Origin: Alloactinosynnema sp. L-07
Lineage (GTDB): Bacteria; Actinomycetota; Actinomycetes; Mycobacteriales; Pseudonocardiaceae
Length of the DNA: 64,000 nucleotides
NCBI RefSeq assembly: GCF_900070365.1
Contig: NZ_LN850107.1
Span: 6,634,001 to 6,698,000, forward strand
Direction of reading: 5' to 3'
In this document: positions 31,648-41,620 of the stretch, one piece after another
Position numbering within the stretch: position 1 is the first letter of the stretch
Layout: each line of letters begins with the position of its first letter
The notes under the pieces: model-generated
Seen by the model: the letters and a program-made list of their open reading frames with translations, nothing else
Told to the model about the DNA's origin: nothing
Databases searched by the model: none
Translations under genes and position numbers: made by a program

Positions 31648-32310
31648 ATGAGGTCACGACTGCCCGCGCTGCTGGTGGTGGCCGCGATGCTGGTGCTCGC
31701 GGTCGCCGTGGCGCGGGGGGAGTCGGGGATCCCGCGGGGTGCGCCGCTGGGGACGGTGTCGGATCCGCCGGACAGTTCGGTGACCCCGCCGGACGACCGG
31801 CCGGAGCGCGACTTCCTCCTCGACCTGATCGCGGGCGTCACCACCGGCGCGCTGCTGCTGTTGGTCGCGGCCATGCTGCTGATCGGGGCCGCGGCGATCC
31901 TGGCGGGTCTCACGCGGCGCAAGCGGCTGCCGCGGCTGCGGCAGGCCGTCGAGTTCGTCGAGGCGGAGAGCGCTGAGCCGGGCATGTCGGTGCTGGAGCT
32001 GGCGGCCGCGGCGAAGTCGGCCAGGGTCGTGTTGAGCAGGCGCGCGGGCGGTCCGCCCGCCGACGCGATCGTGGCGGCTTGGCTGGTCTTGGAGGACGCC
32101 GCCGCCGCGGCGGGCACGCGACGGGCAGCGCATGAGACGCCCACGGAGTTCGTCGCGCGAATCCTGGCCGCGCATCGGGTCGACGCCGTCGAGTTGCGGG
32201 ATCTGTACCACCGCGCGCGGTTCGGAGCGACGGTCACGGCGCTGGACGTGGCGGCGGCCGACCAGGCGTTGTCGCGGGTGGAGGAAACCCTCACCGGAGC
32301 GCGCCGATGA
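31648..32310 (+). CDS. DUF4129 membrane protein
   Basis: A 220-residue protein with an N-terminal hydrophobic segment (ALLVVAAMLVLAVAVA), a short outside loop rich in Pro/Asp, a second membrane helix (LLLLVAAMLLIGAAAILAG), and a cytosolic C-terminal domain. That domain carries the DUF4129 pattern (AWLVLEDAAAAAGTRR, ETPTEFVARIL, LRDLYHRARFG). DUF4129 proteins accompany MoxR ATPases and DUF58 proteins, as here. First gene of the operon; its TGA overlaps the next ATG (ATGA). Confidence 0.88.
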   Translation: MRSRLPALLVVAAMLVLAVAVARGESGIPRGAPLGTVSDPPDSSVTPPDDRPERDFLLDLIAGVTTGALLLLVAAMLLIGAAAILAGLTRRKRLPRLRQAVEFVEAESAEPGMSVLELAAAAKSARVVLSRRAGGPPADAIVAAWLVLEDAAAAAGTRRAAHETPTEFVARILAAHRVDAVELRDLYHRARFGATVTALDVAAADQALSRVEETLTGARR

Positions 32311-32764
32311 CTGCCGGTCGGAGCTGGTTCATCGCGTTGCTCGCGGGAGCGGTCGTGGCCGCGCTGGCGGTGTGGCCGGGCAACATCCCGGTGTTCTGGG
32401 CGGTCGGGATCGGCGTCCCGGTCGCCGCGGTCACCCTTCTCGGCGCGCGGTACGCGGGACCGCTCGATCCATTGTGGAGCGCCGTGCCCGACGGCGCGGG
32501 GCCCGCGACCGAACTCCAGGCGGCCAATCTGGCCGGCAGGCTCGCCGAGGCCGCCGACGACCAGCCCCGGTTCGTTACTCGGATCCAGCCGCGATTGCAC
32601 CGGCTCGCCACCGCCGCCCTGCGGGAACGTGGACTGTCCGATATGGACTCAGAAGCCGCGAAAGCGTTCCTGGGAGCCGAATTGCACTCCGTACTCACCT
32701 CGCCCAGAGCGAACCTCCCGCCGCCCGATCGGCTGGCCGCCATGCTCGACCGACTGGAGCGCCC

Positions 32765-32768
<4 letters not shown>
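32307..32768 (+). CDS. Small membrane protein of the MoxR operon
   Basis: A 153-residue protein with two N-terminal membrane helices (WFIALLAGAVVAALAVW and FWAVGIGVPVAAVTLLGARY) and a soluble helical C-terminal half (LQAANLAGRLAEAADDQ, IQPRLHRLATAALRERG). No named family is recognised with certainty. It is stop-start coupled to both neighbours (ATGA at 32307 and GTGA at 32765), so it is an integral part of this operon. Confidence 0.85.
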
Positions 32769-33720
<952 letters not shown>

Positions 33721-33724
<4 letters not shown>

Positions 33725-35061
33725 GCGGCCGGGTGCTCGCCTGGGCACGGGCCCGGCGGGCGGCGGGAACGGCGGGGTGGCGGGGCACCGACGCCTTGGT
33801 CCGCGGCGCGGTCGGCGGGCTCGGGTTGGTCGCGCTCGGGGTCGTGCTGCACCGGTTCGAGCTGCTGCTGATCGGCGCCCCGCTGCTGGTCAGCACGGTT
33901 CTCGCGCTGGCGGTCCCGGTCGGCGAGGCGCCTGTGCCCAAGGCCGAGCGGCTGCCCCGGACGGTCGAGGCGGGCGACGACGCGCGGCTGACGATCCGGG
34001 TCGACGCCGGACCCGGGGTGGAGTTCCTCGCCGTGCGGCTGCCCACCCCGGACAACCCGGCGGTCGGGCCCGTCCAACTGCTGCCCGGCCAGGTCCACGC
34101 GGTGCGGGCCCGGCTGCGGTGGAACGCCTGGGGCGAGGGGGTCGATGTCCGTCCCGACCACCTCGCCGCGGGCCGTGACGCGCTGCTGATCTCCGGGCCG
34201 GTGACCGGGTCGGAGAGCCGACGGACCGTGCTTCCCCCGGTCACGGCGCTGCCGCCGGGGCCGCTGCCGTCGCGGATCGCAGGGCTGGTGGGCGTGCACC
34301 GGTCGGCCCGGCCGGGTGACGGCACCGAACTGCGCGCCATCCGGCCGTTCCAGCCCGGCGACCGGGTCCGCCGGGTCGACTGGCGGGTCACCCTGCGCGC
34401 GGGGGCGGCGACCGGCCAGTTACTCGGCCCGGGCACCCTGCACGTACGGGAGCGGCACGCCGAGGCCGACGCCGAACTTGTGCTCGCGATCGACTCGCGG
34501 ACCGACGTCGTCCCCGAGATCGCCAAGTGGTCCTCCGGCGACGGCGACGCCGCGGTACGCCCCGGCGGCACGCTGGACGCGTCCGTGCGGGCCGTGGCCG
34601 CGCTGGCGGCCGGGTTCCTGCGGCAGGGGGACCGGGTGGGCTTGGTCGACCTCGGCAGGCCGCAGCTCGGGCTCGCGCCGGGCGTCGGTCACCGGCACCT
34701 GCTGCGGATCCGGCACCAGCTCGTCGCCTGTTCCCGGTCGGCGGGGTGGGCGCCCAAACCGGTGCTGCGCCAGGTTCCGTCCGGCGCGGTGGTGTTGGTG
34801 CTCTCACCGTTCCTCGACGACGCGATCGCCGACTGCGTCCTGCACGCGGCCCGGCGCGGCCAACGGGTCATGGCGGTGGACATGCTTCCGCGCTTAGTCC
34901 CGGACACGGCTTCGGCGTGGGGGGAGGTCGTCCGGCAGATCGTCGCGGGCGAGCACCGAGCCAGACTCGCCGCGATCCGCGGCCAGGGCGTTCCCGTCCT
35001 GTCGTGGTCCGACGGCGCCACCGTGGCCGCCACCCTCCGCCGCCTCCGGAGACGCCGATGA
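33721..35061 (+). CDS. DUF58 domain protein
   Basis: A 446-residue membrane-associated partner of MoxR. Two hydrophobic stretches near the N-terminus (GGLGLVALGVVLHRFELLLI and LLVSTVLALAVPVG) precede a beta-rich region. The DUF58 signature GTELRAIRPFQPGDRVRRVD and a VWA-like domain follow (AELVLAIDSRTDV, with VLVLSPFLDDA later). Two TTA codons occur (34420, 34894). The last 50 or so codons are repeated downstream at 35311-35450, see the repeat entry. Confidence 0.92.
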
Positions 35062-35523
35062 CACCCGGGAGTAAGTGGGTGGTGCCAGTGGCATCCGGGA
35101 GTAAATGGGTGGTGCCGATGACACCCGCGAGTAAGTGGCCCGGGAGTAAGTCGGAGATGACACCCCGAAAGCACGTCCGTCGGCAGCGCAGCCCCCACCC
35201 TGCGCTCGGTCCCCTCGGTGGCGACCGTGTCGACCCCGGCCTTGGTGCGCGCTTTGTGCGCCTGGTCCACCACTTCCGGCGACGGCTTCCAGCTTCGGAA
35301 CGGGTGCAGCCTTCGGCGTGGGGCGAGGTCGTCGCGGGCGAGCACCGAGCCAGACTCGCCGCGATCCGCGGCCAGGGCGTTCCCGTCCTGTCGTGGTCCG
35401 ACGGCGCCACCGTGGCCGCCACCCTCCGCCGCCTCCGGAGACGCCGATGACACCCGGGAGTAAGTGGGTGGTGCCGATGACACCCCGCAAGCATGTCCGT
35501 CGGCAGCGCAGCCCCCACCCTGC
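34910..35523 (+). repeat. Tandem duplication of the DUF58 3' end plus 30-bp repeats
   Basis: Copy A (34910-35203) and copy B (35311-35523) are near-identical. B lacks 12 bases present at about 34931-34942 and lacks about 69 bases of repeat. Both contain the last codons of DUF58, the ATGA overlap and GACACCC(G)GG-type repeats. In copy A the unit ATGACACCCGGGAGTAAGTG with GGTGGTGCC recurs in degenerate tandem copies. Bases 35204-35310 between the copies are unique. Confidence 0.92.
35058..35450 (+). pseudogene. Chimeric frame with a second DUF58 C-terminus
   Basis: An open frame of 130 codons starts at the ATG overlapping the DUF58 stop (ATGA). It reads MTPGSKWVVPVASGSKWVVP, then unrelated Arg/Pro-rich sequence, and then regains the DUF58 tail (WGEVVAGEHRARLAAIRGQG through LRRLRRRR) in the duplicated segment. 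A second ATGA at 35447 opens a further 43-codon frame beginning MTPGSKWVVPMTPRKHVRRQ. These are most simply by-products of the duplication, though translational coupling could express them. Confidence 0.4.
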
Positions 35524-35567
35524 CCAGGGGGAACGGCCCTTGGCCAGTCTATCGGGAGGTGCTGACA

Positions 35568-36131
35568 GTGGATCTTGATTCTGGTCGGCACGCAGGCGGA
35601 TTGGGGATAACCAAGTCCCCTGATCGGGCGATGTTCGACGTCGGTTCCGGTGTCTCCGCGAACTGGCTGCGGGTCGTGATCGCCCTGGTGTGCGGTGGCA
35701 TTCTCGTCGACATCGCCCGCCACGGCGTGGGACCGCTCCCGTTCGGCTTCGCGGTCACGCTTGCCGTGGCGTGTGTGTTCATCCCGGCCTCGCCCGCGCC
35801 GCTGCTGTTGATCTGCGTCGCCGCCGCCGCGCTCACCGCGACCGTGGACAGCCCGTTCGCCCCTGGCGTGTTGGTCCTGCTGCCGCTGGTCCACCTGCTG
35901 CACCTGTCGTGCGCGATCGCCGCGTTGTTGCCGCGCCGTGCCCGGATCGCCCTCGCCGCCCTGCGCGGTCCGCTTCGGCGGGCGGCGGTCACTCAGGCCG
36001 TTGTCTGGCTGATGGTGCTGGTCGGCGCGCTTGTCCCGGTGGGGCGCACACCGATGATCTTGGAACTGGCCGGACTGCTTTCGATCGCCGGGATAGCGGT
36101 CGTCGTCATCGTTCTCGACCGGGCCCGCTGA
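35568..36131 (+). CDS. Integral membrane protein
   Basis: A 187-residue protein of unknown function with about five membrane helices (for example WLRVVIALVCGGILVDIA, FGFAVTLAVACVFIPAS, TQAVVWLMVLVGALVPV and LLSIAGIAVVVIVLD). The GTG at 35568 is preceded by GGGAGGTG at good spacing and is preferred over an upstream start at 35493 that lies in the duplicated repeat. It was probably the next gene of the MoxR operon before the duplication separated them. Confidence 0.75.
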   Translation: MDLDSGRHAGGLGITKSPDRAMFDVGSGVSANWLRVVIALVCGGILVDIARHGVGPLPFGFAVTLAVACVFIPASPAPLLLICVAAAALTATVDSPFAPGVLVLLPLVHLLHLSCAIAALLPRRARIALAALRGPLRRAAVTQAVVWLMVLVGALVPVGRTPMILELAGLLSIAGIAVVVIVLDRAR

Positions 36132-36234
36132 TCGCGCGATATGGGTCACATCCTGCGGAAACAGGGCAGCGACCCCGGTCACATCAGCCCAGGGGCGCCT
36201 CGCGTGCGCGTGTTTCCAGTGCGACTATTGAGCC

Positions 36235-37557
36235 ATGGCGAACGGAAAAGAGCCGACCCGAATCCTCATCCTCGGTGGCGGATATGTGGGCCTCTACACC
36301 GCGCTCGGCCTGCAGCGGAAGCTGCGGTCGGGTGAGGCTTCGGTGACGGTCATCGATCCCCAGCCGCACATGACCTACCAGCCGTTCCTCCCCGAGGCGG
36401 CCGCGGGCGCCATCGAGCCCCGTCACGTCGTGGTGCCGCTGCGCCGGGCGCTCAAGCGCTGCCACGTGATCACCGCGCGGGCCACCAAGATCGAGCACGC
36501 GCGCAAGGCCGTGACGATCGAGGCCGCCGACGGCCACATCGAGGAACTGGGCTACGACGTGCTCGTCGTCGCGCTCGGCTCGGTGGCCCGGCTGCTGCCG
36601 ATCCCCGGGCTGGTGGAGAACGGCATCTCGTTCAAGACCATCGGCGAGGCCATCTACCTGCGCAACCACGTCATGACCAAGCTGGACGAGGCCGACAGCA
36701 CGCTCGACCCCGAGCTGCGCAAGCGGCTGCTGACGTTCACCTTCGTCGGCGGCGGCTTCGCGGGCATCGAGGCGCTCGGCGAGCTCGAGGACATGGCCCG
36801 CTTCGCCACCAAGTACTACAAGAACATCGAGCCGGAGGACCTGCGGTTCGTGCTCGTCGAGGCCGCGGGCCGGGTGCTGCCCGAGGTGCGCGAGAGCCTC
36901 GGCGTCTACACCGTGATGCAGCTGGAGAAGCGCGGCATCGAGGTCTACCTGTCGACGCTGGCCAAGTCCTTCGAGGGCGGCCGGGTCGTGCTGTCCGACG
37001 GCACCGAGTTCGACAGCGACACCATCGTCTGGACCGCGGGCGTCAAGTCCAACCCGGTCCTGGCGTCCTCGGATCTCCCGCTGACCAAGCAGGGCAGGCT
37101 GCGCGCCACCGCGGCGATGCGGGTCGAGGGCCTGTCCGACGCGTGGACCGCGGGCGACAACGCCGCCGTGCCTGACCTTTCGCGCACGGAGGAAGACCCG
37201 ACCGCGATCTGCCCGCCGAATGCCCAGCACGCGGTCCGCCAGGCCCGCCTGCTCGCCAAGAACATCATCAAGGGGATGCGCGGCGGCGAGCCGAAGGACT
37301 ACTTCCACAAGAACCTCGGCTCGGTGGCCAGCCTCGGCCTGCACAAGGGCGTCGGCGATGTGTTCGGAGTCAGGGCAAAGGGCCTCATCGCCTGGGGAAT
37401 GCACCGCGCCTACCACGTGAAAGCCATGCCGACGTTCAACCGCAAGGTTCGGATCACTTTGGACTGGTTAACCGGCGGACTGTTCCGGCGCGAGGTCATC
37501 TCAATGGGGCAAATCAACGATCCGAAGGCGGAGTTCGCCAGGGTTTCGCGGGGCTGA
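36235..37557 (+). CDS. ndh: Type II NADH dehydrogenase
   Basis: A 440-residue single-subunit NADH:quinone oxidoreductase that feeds electrons into the menaquinone pool without proton pumping. The FAD-binding GGGYVGLYTALGLQ motif lies at the N-terminus, the NADH-binding FVGGGFAGIEALGEL at about residues 175-190, and the second FAD motif around AWTAGDNAAVPD. A quinone-site-like patch PPNAQHAVRQA and an amphipathic C-terminal part (WGMHRAYHVKAMPTFNRK) follow. One in-frame TTA codon is at 37468, just upstream of the tRNA(UAA). Confidence 0.95.
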   Translation: MANGKEPTRILILGGGYVGLYTALGLQRKLRSGEASVTVIDPQPHMTYQPFLPEAAAGAIEPRHVVVPLRRALKRCHVITARATKIEHARKAVTIEAADGHIEELGYDVLVVALGSVARLLPIPGLVENGISFKTIGEAIYLRNHVMTKLDEADSTLDPELRKRLLTFTFVGGGFAGIEALGELEDMARFATKYYKNIEPEDLRFVLVEAAGRVLPEVRESLGVYTVMQLEKRGIEVYLSTLAKSFEGGRVVLSDGTEFDSDTIVWTAGVKSNPVLASSDLPLTKQGRLRATAAMRVEGLSDAWTAGDNAAVPDLSRTEEDPTAICPPNAQHAVRQARLLAKNIIKGMRGGEPKDYFHKNLGSVASLGLHKGVGDVFGVRAKGLIAWGMHRAYHVKAMPTFNRKVRITLDWLTGGLFRREVISMGQINDPKAEFARVSRG

Positions 37558-37645
37558 CGGCAAACGGCCCAAAGAGACTGGGCCAGCCGGCCTGAAAGCG
37601 GAGAAACCGGTCCCGAGCTGCTCTATCGCGCCTTAGGCTGCGGCT

Positions 37646-37722
37646 GCCCCCGTAGCCCAACAGGCAGAGGCAGTCCCCTTAAAAGGGATGTAGTGCCGGT
37701 TCGAATCCGGTCGGGGGCACCA
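37646..37722 (+). tRNA. tRNA with anticodon UAA, class I shape (tRNA-Leu-like)
   Basis: A 77-nt cloverleaf with encoded CCA. The 7-bp acceptor GCCCCCG/CGGGGGC is perfect. The anticodon stem GTCCC/GGGAT has loop CTTAAAA giving anticodon TAA at 37680-37682, and the T arm is canonical with TTCGAAT. The variable loop has only five bases (GTAGT), whereas leucine tRNAs normally carry a long variable arm. The D stem GCCC/GAGGC needs a bulged A. Identity as Leu(UUA) rests on the anticodon alone. Confidence 0.85.
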
Positions 37723-37736
37723 AGCACGACCACCCG

Positions 37737-37779
37737 AGATCGGCCCCTCACCAGTGAAAACGTGGTGAGGGGCCGATCT
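37737..37779 (+). terminator. Terminator after the tRNA
   Basis: A perfect 17-bp stem (AGATCGGCCCCTCACCA with its complement) closes a 9-base loop GTGAAAACG, starting 15 bases after the tRNA CCA end. Confidence 0.9.
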
Positions 37780-38107
37780 GTCGTTCCCGGCGGAATCCGC
37801 ACGATCCGGGGTCTGTGCCGAATACGTGCCGACCCGGTTGGCTACTGCTTGGGGTCGGGTCGCAACGTCCGGTTGATACGTTCGTGGTTCACGTCTTCCT
37901 GTCCAGGTCAGCTGCACACATTCGCTGTGATGGCACATCCACTTGAAGACATGCGACGCCGGGTCGGGGCGCGGTATACGTTCGGTCGCCCGGCGCCCAC
38001 GGTGGGCGTCGGGGTGACTGTCTCTTGTGGACCGCGTGAACACGACTGGCCGGTATCCGCACACCGGCGTCCACAGTGCACCGGCCGTGGCCGGCTAAGC
38101 TCGCCGG
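37780..38107. other. 328-bp intergenic region
   Basis: Spacer between the tRNA terminator and the MerR-family gene. Open frames crossing it on both strands have no recognisable protein character. No repeat was seen. Confidence 0.5.
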
Positions 38108-38860
38108 GTGGCGGAGTATCGGATCGACGATCTTGCGCGCGCGGCGGGCACCTCCGTGCGCAACGTGCGCGTCTACCAGGACCGGGAGCTGTTGGCGCCG
38201 CCCGTGCGCCGCGGCAGGACGGCCATCTACGGCGACGCGCACCTGTCGCGGCTGCGGCTGATCCTCAACATGCTCGACCGCGGCTACGCCTTCGCCCAGA
38301 TCAAGGAGATGCTCGACGCCTGGCAGTCCGGGCACAGCCTCGCCGACGTGCTCGGGCTGGAGGAGGCGACCGGCGCGGCGTGGTCGCACGAGCAGCCCGC
38401 GGTCATCCCGATGACCGACCTGGTGCGCATGTTCGGCACCCAGCTCACCCCGTCCAACATCGCCAAGGCGCTGGAGTTGGGCGTCCTCGAACGGCACGGC
38501 GTGCACTTCGTCGCGCCGAGCCCCAAGCTTCTGGAGACCGGTCGTGAGCTGGTCGCCCTCGGCGTGCCGCTGGCCGAGGCGCTGGCCCTGGCCAACGAGA
38601 TCCAGGGCGAGACCGACCGGATCACGGCGATGCTCGTCGGGATGGTCCGCAGGTACATCCTCGACCCCAAAGGCCCGGATTGGCTACCGAGCGGTGATGA
38701 GCTGCCACGCTTCGCTGATGTGGTCAGCCGACTCCACCCACTGGTTATGACGGCGATGTCCGCGGCCGTCGACAGGTCAGCCAGGCGGATGATTCCGCAG
38801 GTCATGGGCGATCGGATCATCGCGCTCGCGGAGCGTATCCGGGCCCAACGAGCCCGCTAG
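38108..38860 (+). CDS. MerR-family transcriptional regulator
   Basis: A 250-residue regulator with an N-terminal winged helix (YRIDDLARAAGTSVRNVRVY, then GRTAIYGDAHLSRLRLI) and a long C-terminal domain of unknown ligand. The GTG start places the HTH at the N-terminus. It stands just upstream of, and in the same direction as, the EphD-like operon at 38994, so it may control it. The 133-bp gap between them contains GTTGTAACG and CGTTGTCACGTAACG, possible parts of an operator. Confidence 0.9.
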   Translation: MAEYRIDDLARAAGTSVRNVRVYQDRELLAPPVRRGRTAIYGDAHLSRLRLILNMLDRGYAFAQIKEMLDAWQSGHSLADVLGLEEATGAAWSHEQPAVIPMTDLVRMFGTQLTPSNIAKALELGVLERHGVHFVAPSPKLLETGRELVALGVPLAEALALANEIQGETDRITAMLVGMVRRYILDPKGPDWLPSGDELPRFADVVSRLHPLVMTAMSAAVDRSARRMIPQVMGDRIIALAERIRAQRAR

Positions 38861-38993
38861 GCGCAACCGATCGGGCTGCTAGCTCTTGCAAGCCTGTCAA
38901 TGGCGGTTGTAACGTTCGTCGTTGTCACGTAACGCCCGTGAAACCAGCCCGAGGCTTGGCCGTCGGATGGTGTGACCTCGATGGGGAGTCGCC

Positions 38994-40769
38994 ATGGCCA
39001 GCGTTCCGCTCCGGTTCCCGGAGACCGCCTCACGTCTGGTGGTCCGCCGCCGGACCGTCCGCGCCGACGGGGTGGACCTCGCGGTGTTCGAACAGGGCGA
39101 CCCGACCGACCAGACGATCCTGCTGGTCCACGGCTTCCCTGACACCCATCGGCTGTGGGACGGGGTGGCCGACCGGCTGGCCGAGACCTACCACGTCGTG
39201 CGCTACGACGTGCGCGGCGCGGGCGAGTCGACCGCCCCGCGCGGGCGTTCCGGCTACGCCATCGACAAGCTCGCCGAGGACCTGTTCGCCGTGGCCGACG
39301 CCGTCAGCCCCGACGGCCCGCTGCACTTGGTCGCGCATGACTGGGGCTCGATCCAGGCCTGGGAGCCGGTCACCGACCCCCGCGCCGCCGGTCGGATCGC
39401 CTCGTTCACCTCGATCTCCGGGCCCAGCCTCGACCACGCCGCCTTCTGGCTGCGGAGCAAGCTCTCGAAGCCGACGCCCGCCAACCTGGCCAAGGTCGTG
39501 CGCCAGGCCGTCAGCTCTTGGTACATCTACCTGCACCACCTGCCCGTGCTGCCCGCCCTGGCGTGGCGCACGGTCATCGGGCCGAACTGGGCGACGCTGC
39601 TGCGGCGGGTCGAGGGGATCAAGCCAGAACCCGGCCACCCGGCGCCCACCATGCCCGCCGACGCGGCCCGCGGCGTGCAGCTCTACACCGCCAACATGCT
39701 GCCCAGGCTGCGCAAGCCCACCGAGCGGCGGACCGACGTGCCGGTGCAGATCATCATCCCGACCCGCGACAAGTTCGTCTCGCCCGACCTGTCCGACGGC
39801 GTCGAGCGCTGGGTCGGCCGGGTATGGCGGCGCAGGCTCGTGGCCGGGCACTGGGCGCCCGCGTCGCACCCCGACGCCGTCGCGCGGATGGTCGACGAGT
39901 TCGTCGACCACATCGACGGCAGGCCCATGACCCGTGGCCTGCAACGGGCCACCGGAGCCGATGACTTCACCCACAGCCTCGTCGTCATCACCGGCGCGGG
40001 CCGGGGCATCGGACAGGCCACCGCGCGCGCCTTCGCCGCCCGCGGCGCCGAGGTGGTCGTGGCCGACCTCGACCTCGCCGCCGCCAAGGAGACCGCCGCG
40101 TCCATCGGCCCCGCCGCGTACCCCTACCAGGTCGACGTCGCCGACGAAGCCGCCATGCAAGCCTTCGCCGAGGCCGTGACCGAAGAACATGGCGTGCCGG
40201 ACGTGGTCGTGAACAACGCGGGCATCGGGATGGCCGGGGCGTTCCTGGACACCACGGCCGACGAGTGGCGCCGGGTGCTCGACGTCAACCTCCTCGGCGT
40301 GGTGCACGGCTGCAAGGTCTTCGGCGCGCTGATGGCCGAGCACGGCGAGGGCGGCGCCATCGTCAACCTGGCCTCGGCCGCCGCCTACACCCCGCACCGC
40401 GCCATGTCGGCCTACGCGGCGAGCAAGGCCGCGGTGCTGATGCTTTCCGACTGTGTCCGCGCGGAACTGGCCGACCACGGGATCACTGTCAGCGCGATCT
40501 GCCCCGGCATCGTGGCCACCGACATCACCAACACCACCCGGTTCGCGGGCACCGACGACGTCGAGCAGCAGCGGCTGCGGCAGAAGGCCACCAAGTCCTA
40601 CGCCCGGCGCGGCTTCGGCCCCGAGCGGGTCGCCGCCGACATCGTCCGCGCGGTCGAGCGGGGCACCGCGGTCGTCCCGGTGACGGCGGAGGCCAAGATC
40701 GCCCGCCTCGGCGCCCGGTTCGCCCCCGGCCTCATGCGGGCCGCGGCGCGGATGGACGTGGTGCGCTGA
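38994..40769 (+). CDS. EphD-like alpha/beta hydrolase - SDR fusion protein
   Basis: A 591-residue two-domain enzyme. The first half is an alpha/beta hydrolase of the epoxide-hydrolase type (HGFPDTHRLW, nucleophile Asp116 in HDWGS, His in GHWAPASHP). The second half, from about residue 328, is a short-chain dehydrogenase (VVITGAGRGIG, VNNAGIG, YAASK). This architecture matches mycobacterial EphD, implicated in mycolic acid metabolism. ATG 38994 has GGGGAG upstream. The stop overlaps the next ATG. Confidence 0.9.
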   Translation: MASVPLRFPETASRLVVRRRTVRADGVDLAVFEQGDPTDQTILLVHGFPDTHRLWDGVADRLAETYHVVRYDVRGAGESTAPRGRSGYAIDKLAEDLFAVADAVSPDGPLHLVAHDWGSIQAWEPVTDPRAAGRIASFTSISGPSLDHAAFWLRSKLSKPTPANLAKVVRQAVSSWYIYLHHLPVLPALAWRTVIGPNWATLLRRVEGIKPEPGHPAPTMPADAARGVQLYTANMLPRLRKPTERRTDVPVQIIIPTRDKFVSPDLSDGVERWVGRVWRRRLVAGHWAPASHPDAVARMVDEFVDHIDGRPMTRGLQRATGADDFTHSLVVITGAGRGIGQATARAFAARGAEVVVADLDLAAAKETAASIGPAAYPYQVDVADEAAMQAFAEAVTEEHGVPDVVVNNAGIGMAGAFLDTTADEWRRVLDVNLLGVVHGCKVFGALMAEHGEGGAIVNLASAAAYTPHRAMSAYAASKAAVLMLSDCVRAELADHGITVSAICPGIVATDITNTTRFAGTDDVEQQRLRQKATKSYARRGFGPERVAADIVRAVERGTAVVPVTAEAKIARLGARFAPGLMRAAARMDVVR

Positions 40770-41620
40770 TGGACGAGAACCTGGTTCTGCACCCGCGCAA
40801 CGTCCGGTTCGACTGGTCGTCGGTCCCGCTGCACTGGGTGCCCGGCGAGCCGCTGACCACGCACACGATCAACACGCTGCACCTGGTGCTGCCCGAGGGC
40901 GAGCGCTGGTTCGTCGAGGTGTTCCGCCAGGCGCTGCCGCTGATCACCGACGAGGTGCTGCGCGAGGACGTCGCGGGCTTCATCGGCCAGGAGGCCATGC
41001 ACGCCGAGGCCCACCAGGGCGCCGCCGACCACCTCGCCGCCCAGGGCCTGGACCCCAGGCCGTTCGTCGCGCAGGTCGAGTGGCTGTTCCAGAAGCTGCT
41101 CGGCGACCGCGACCTGACCGGCGTGGCCAAGCACCAGTGGCTGTTGGAGCGGCTGTCGGTGATCGCCGCGATCGAGCACTTCACCGCGGTCCTCGGCCAG
41201 TGGGTGCTCAACACGAGCCCGCTGGACGAGGCGGGCGCGGACCCGGTGATGCTGGACCTGCTGCGCTGGCACGGCGCCGAGGAGGTCGAGCACCGCGCGG
41301 TCGCCTTCGACCTCTACACCCACCTCGACGGCCGCTACCTCCGCCGTATCCGCACGATGCTGGTGGTCGGCCCGGTGCTGGGCTGGTTCTTCGTCCGCTC
41401 CGCGCGCTGGCTCATGGCCAACGACCCGCTCAAGCCGGGCCCGGCCCGCTGGCGGGACTTCCTCCGCGCGTCGCGGCGGGGTCTGCTGCCGCGGCTGAGC
41501 CAGCTGATCCCCGCGCTCTGGCGCTACCTGCCGCGCGGCTACCACCCACGCGACGAGGGCGACACCGACCAGGCCGTGGCCTACCTGGCGCAGTCCCCGG
41601 CGGCGAAGGCGGCGAGCTGA
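40769..41620 (+). CDS. PF10118-type metal-dependent hydrolase
   Basis: A 283-residue protein of the family annotated as predicted metal-dependent hydrolase. The Glu/His pattern FIGQEAMHAEAHQ and WHGAEEVEHRAVAFD resembles a helical di-iron site, so an oxidase or hydroxylase role is also possible. There is a hydrophobic segment near MLVVGPVLGWFFV. It starts within the stop of the EphD-like gene (TGATG) and its own stop overlaps the reductase ATG, so all three are tightly coupled. Confidence 0.85.
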   Translation: MDENLVLHPRNVRFDWSSVPLHWVPGEPLTTHTINTLHLVLPEGERWFVEVFRQALPLITDEVLREDVAGFIGQEAMHAEAHQGAADHLAAQGLDPRPFVAQVEWLFQKLLGDRDLTGVAKHQWLLERLSVIAAIEHFTAVLGQWVLNTSPLDEAGADPVMLDLLRWHGAEEVEHRAVAFDLYTHLDGRYLRRIRTMLVVGPVLGWFFVRSARWLMANDPLKPGPARWRDFLRASRRGLLPRLSQLIPALWRYLPRGYHPRDEGDTDQAVAYLAQSPAAKAAS

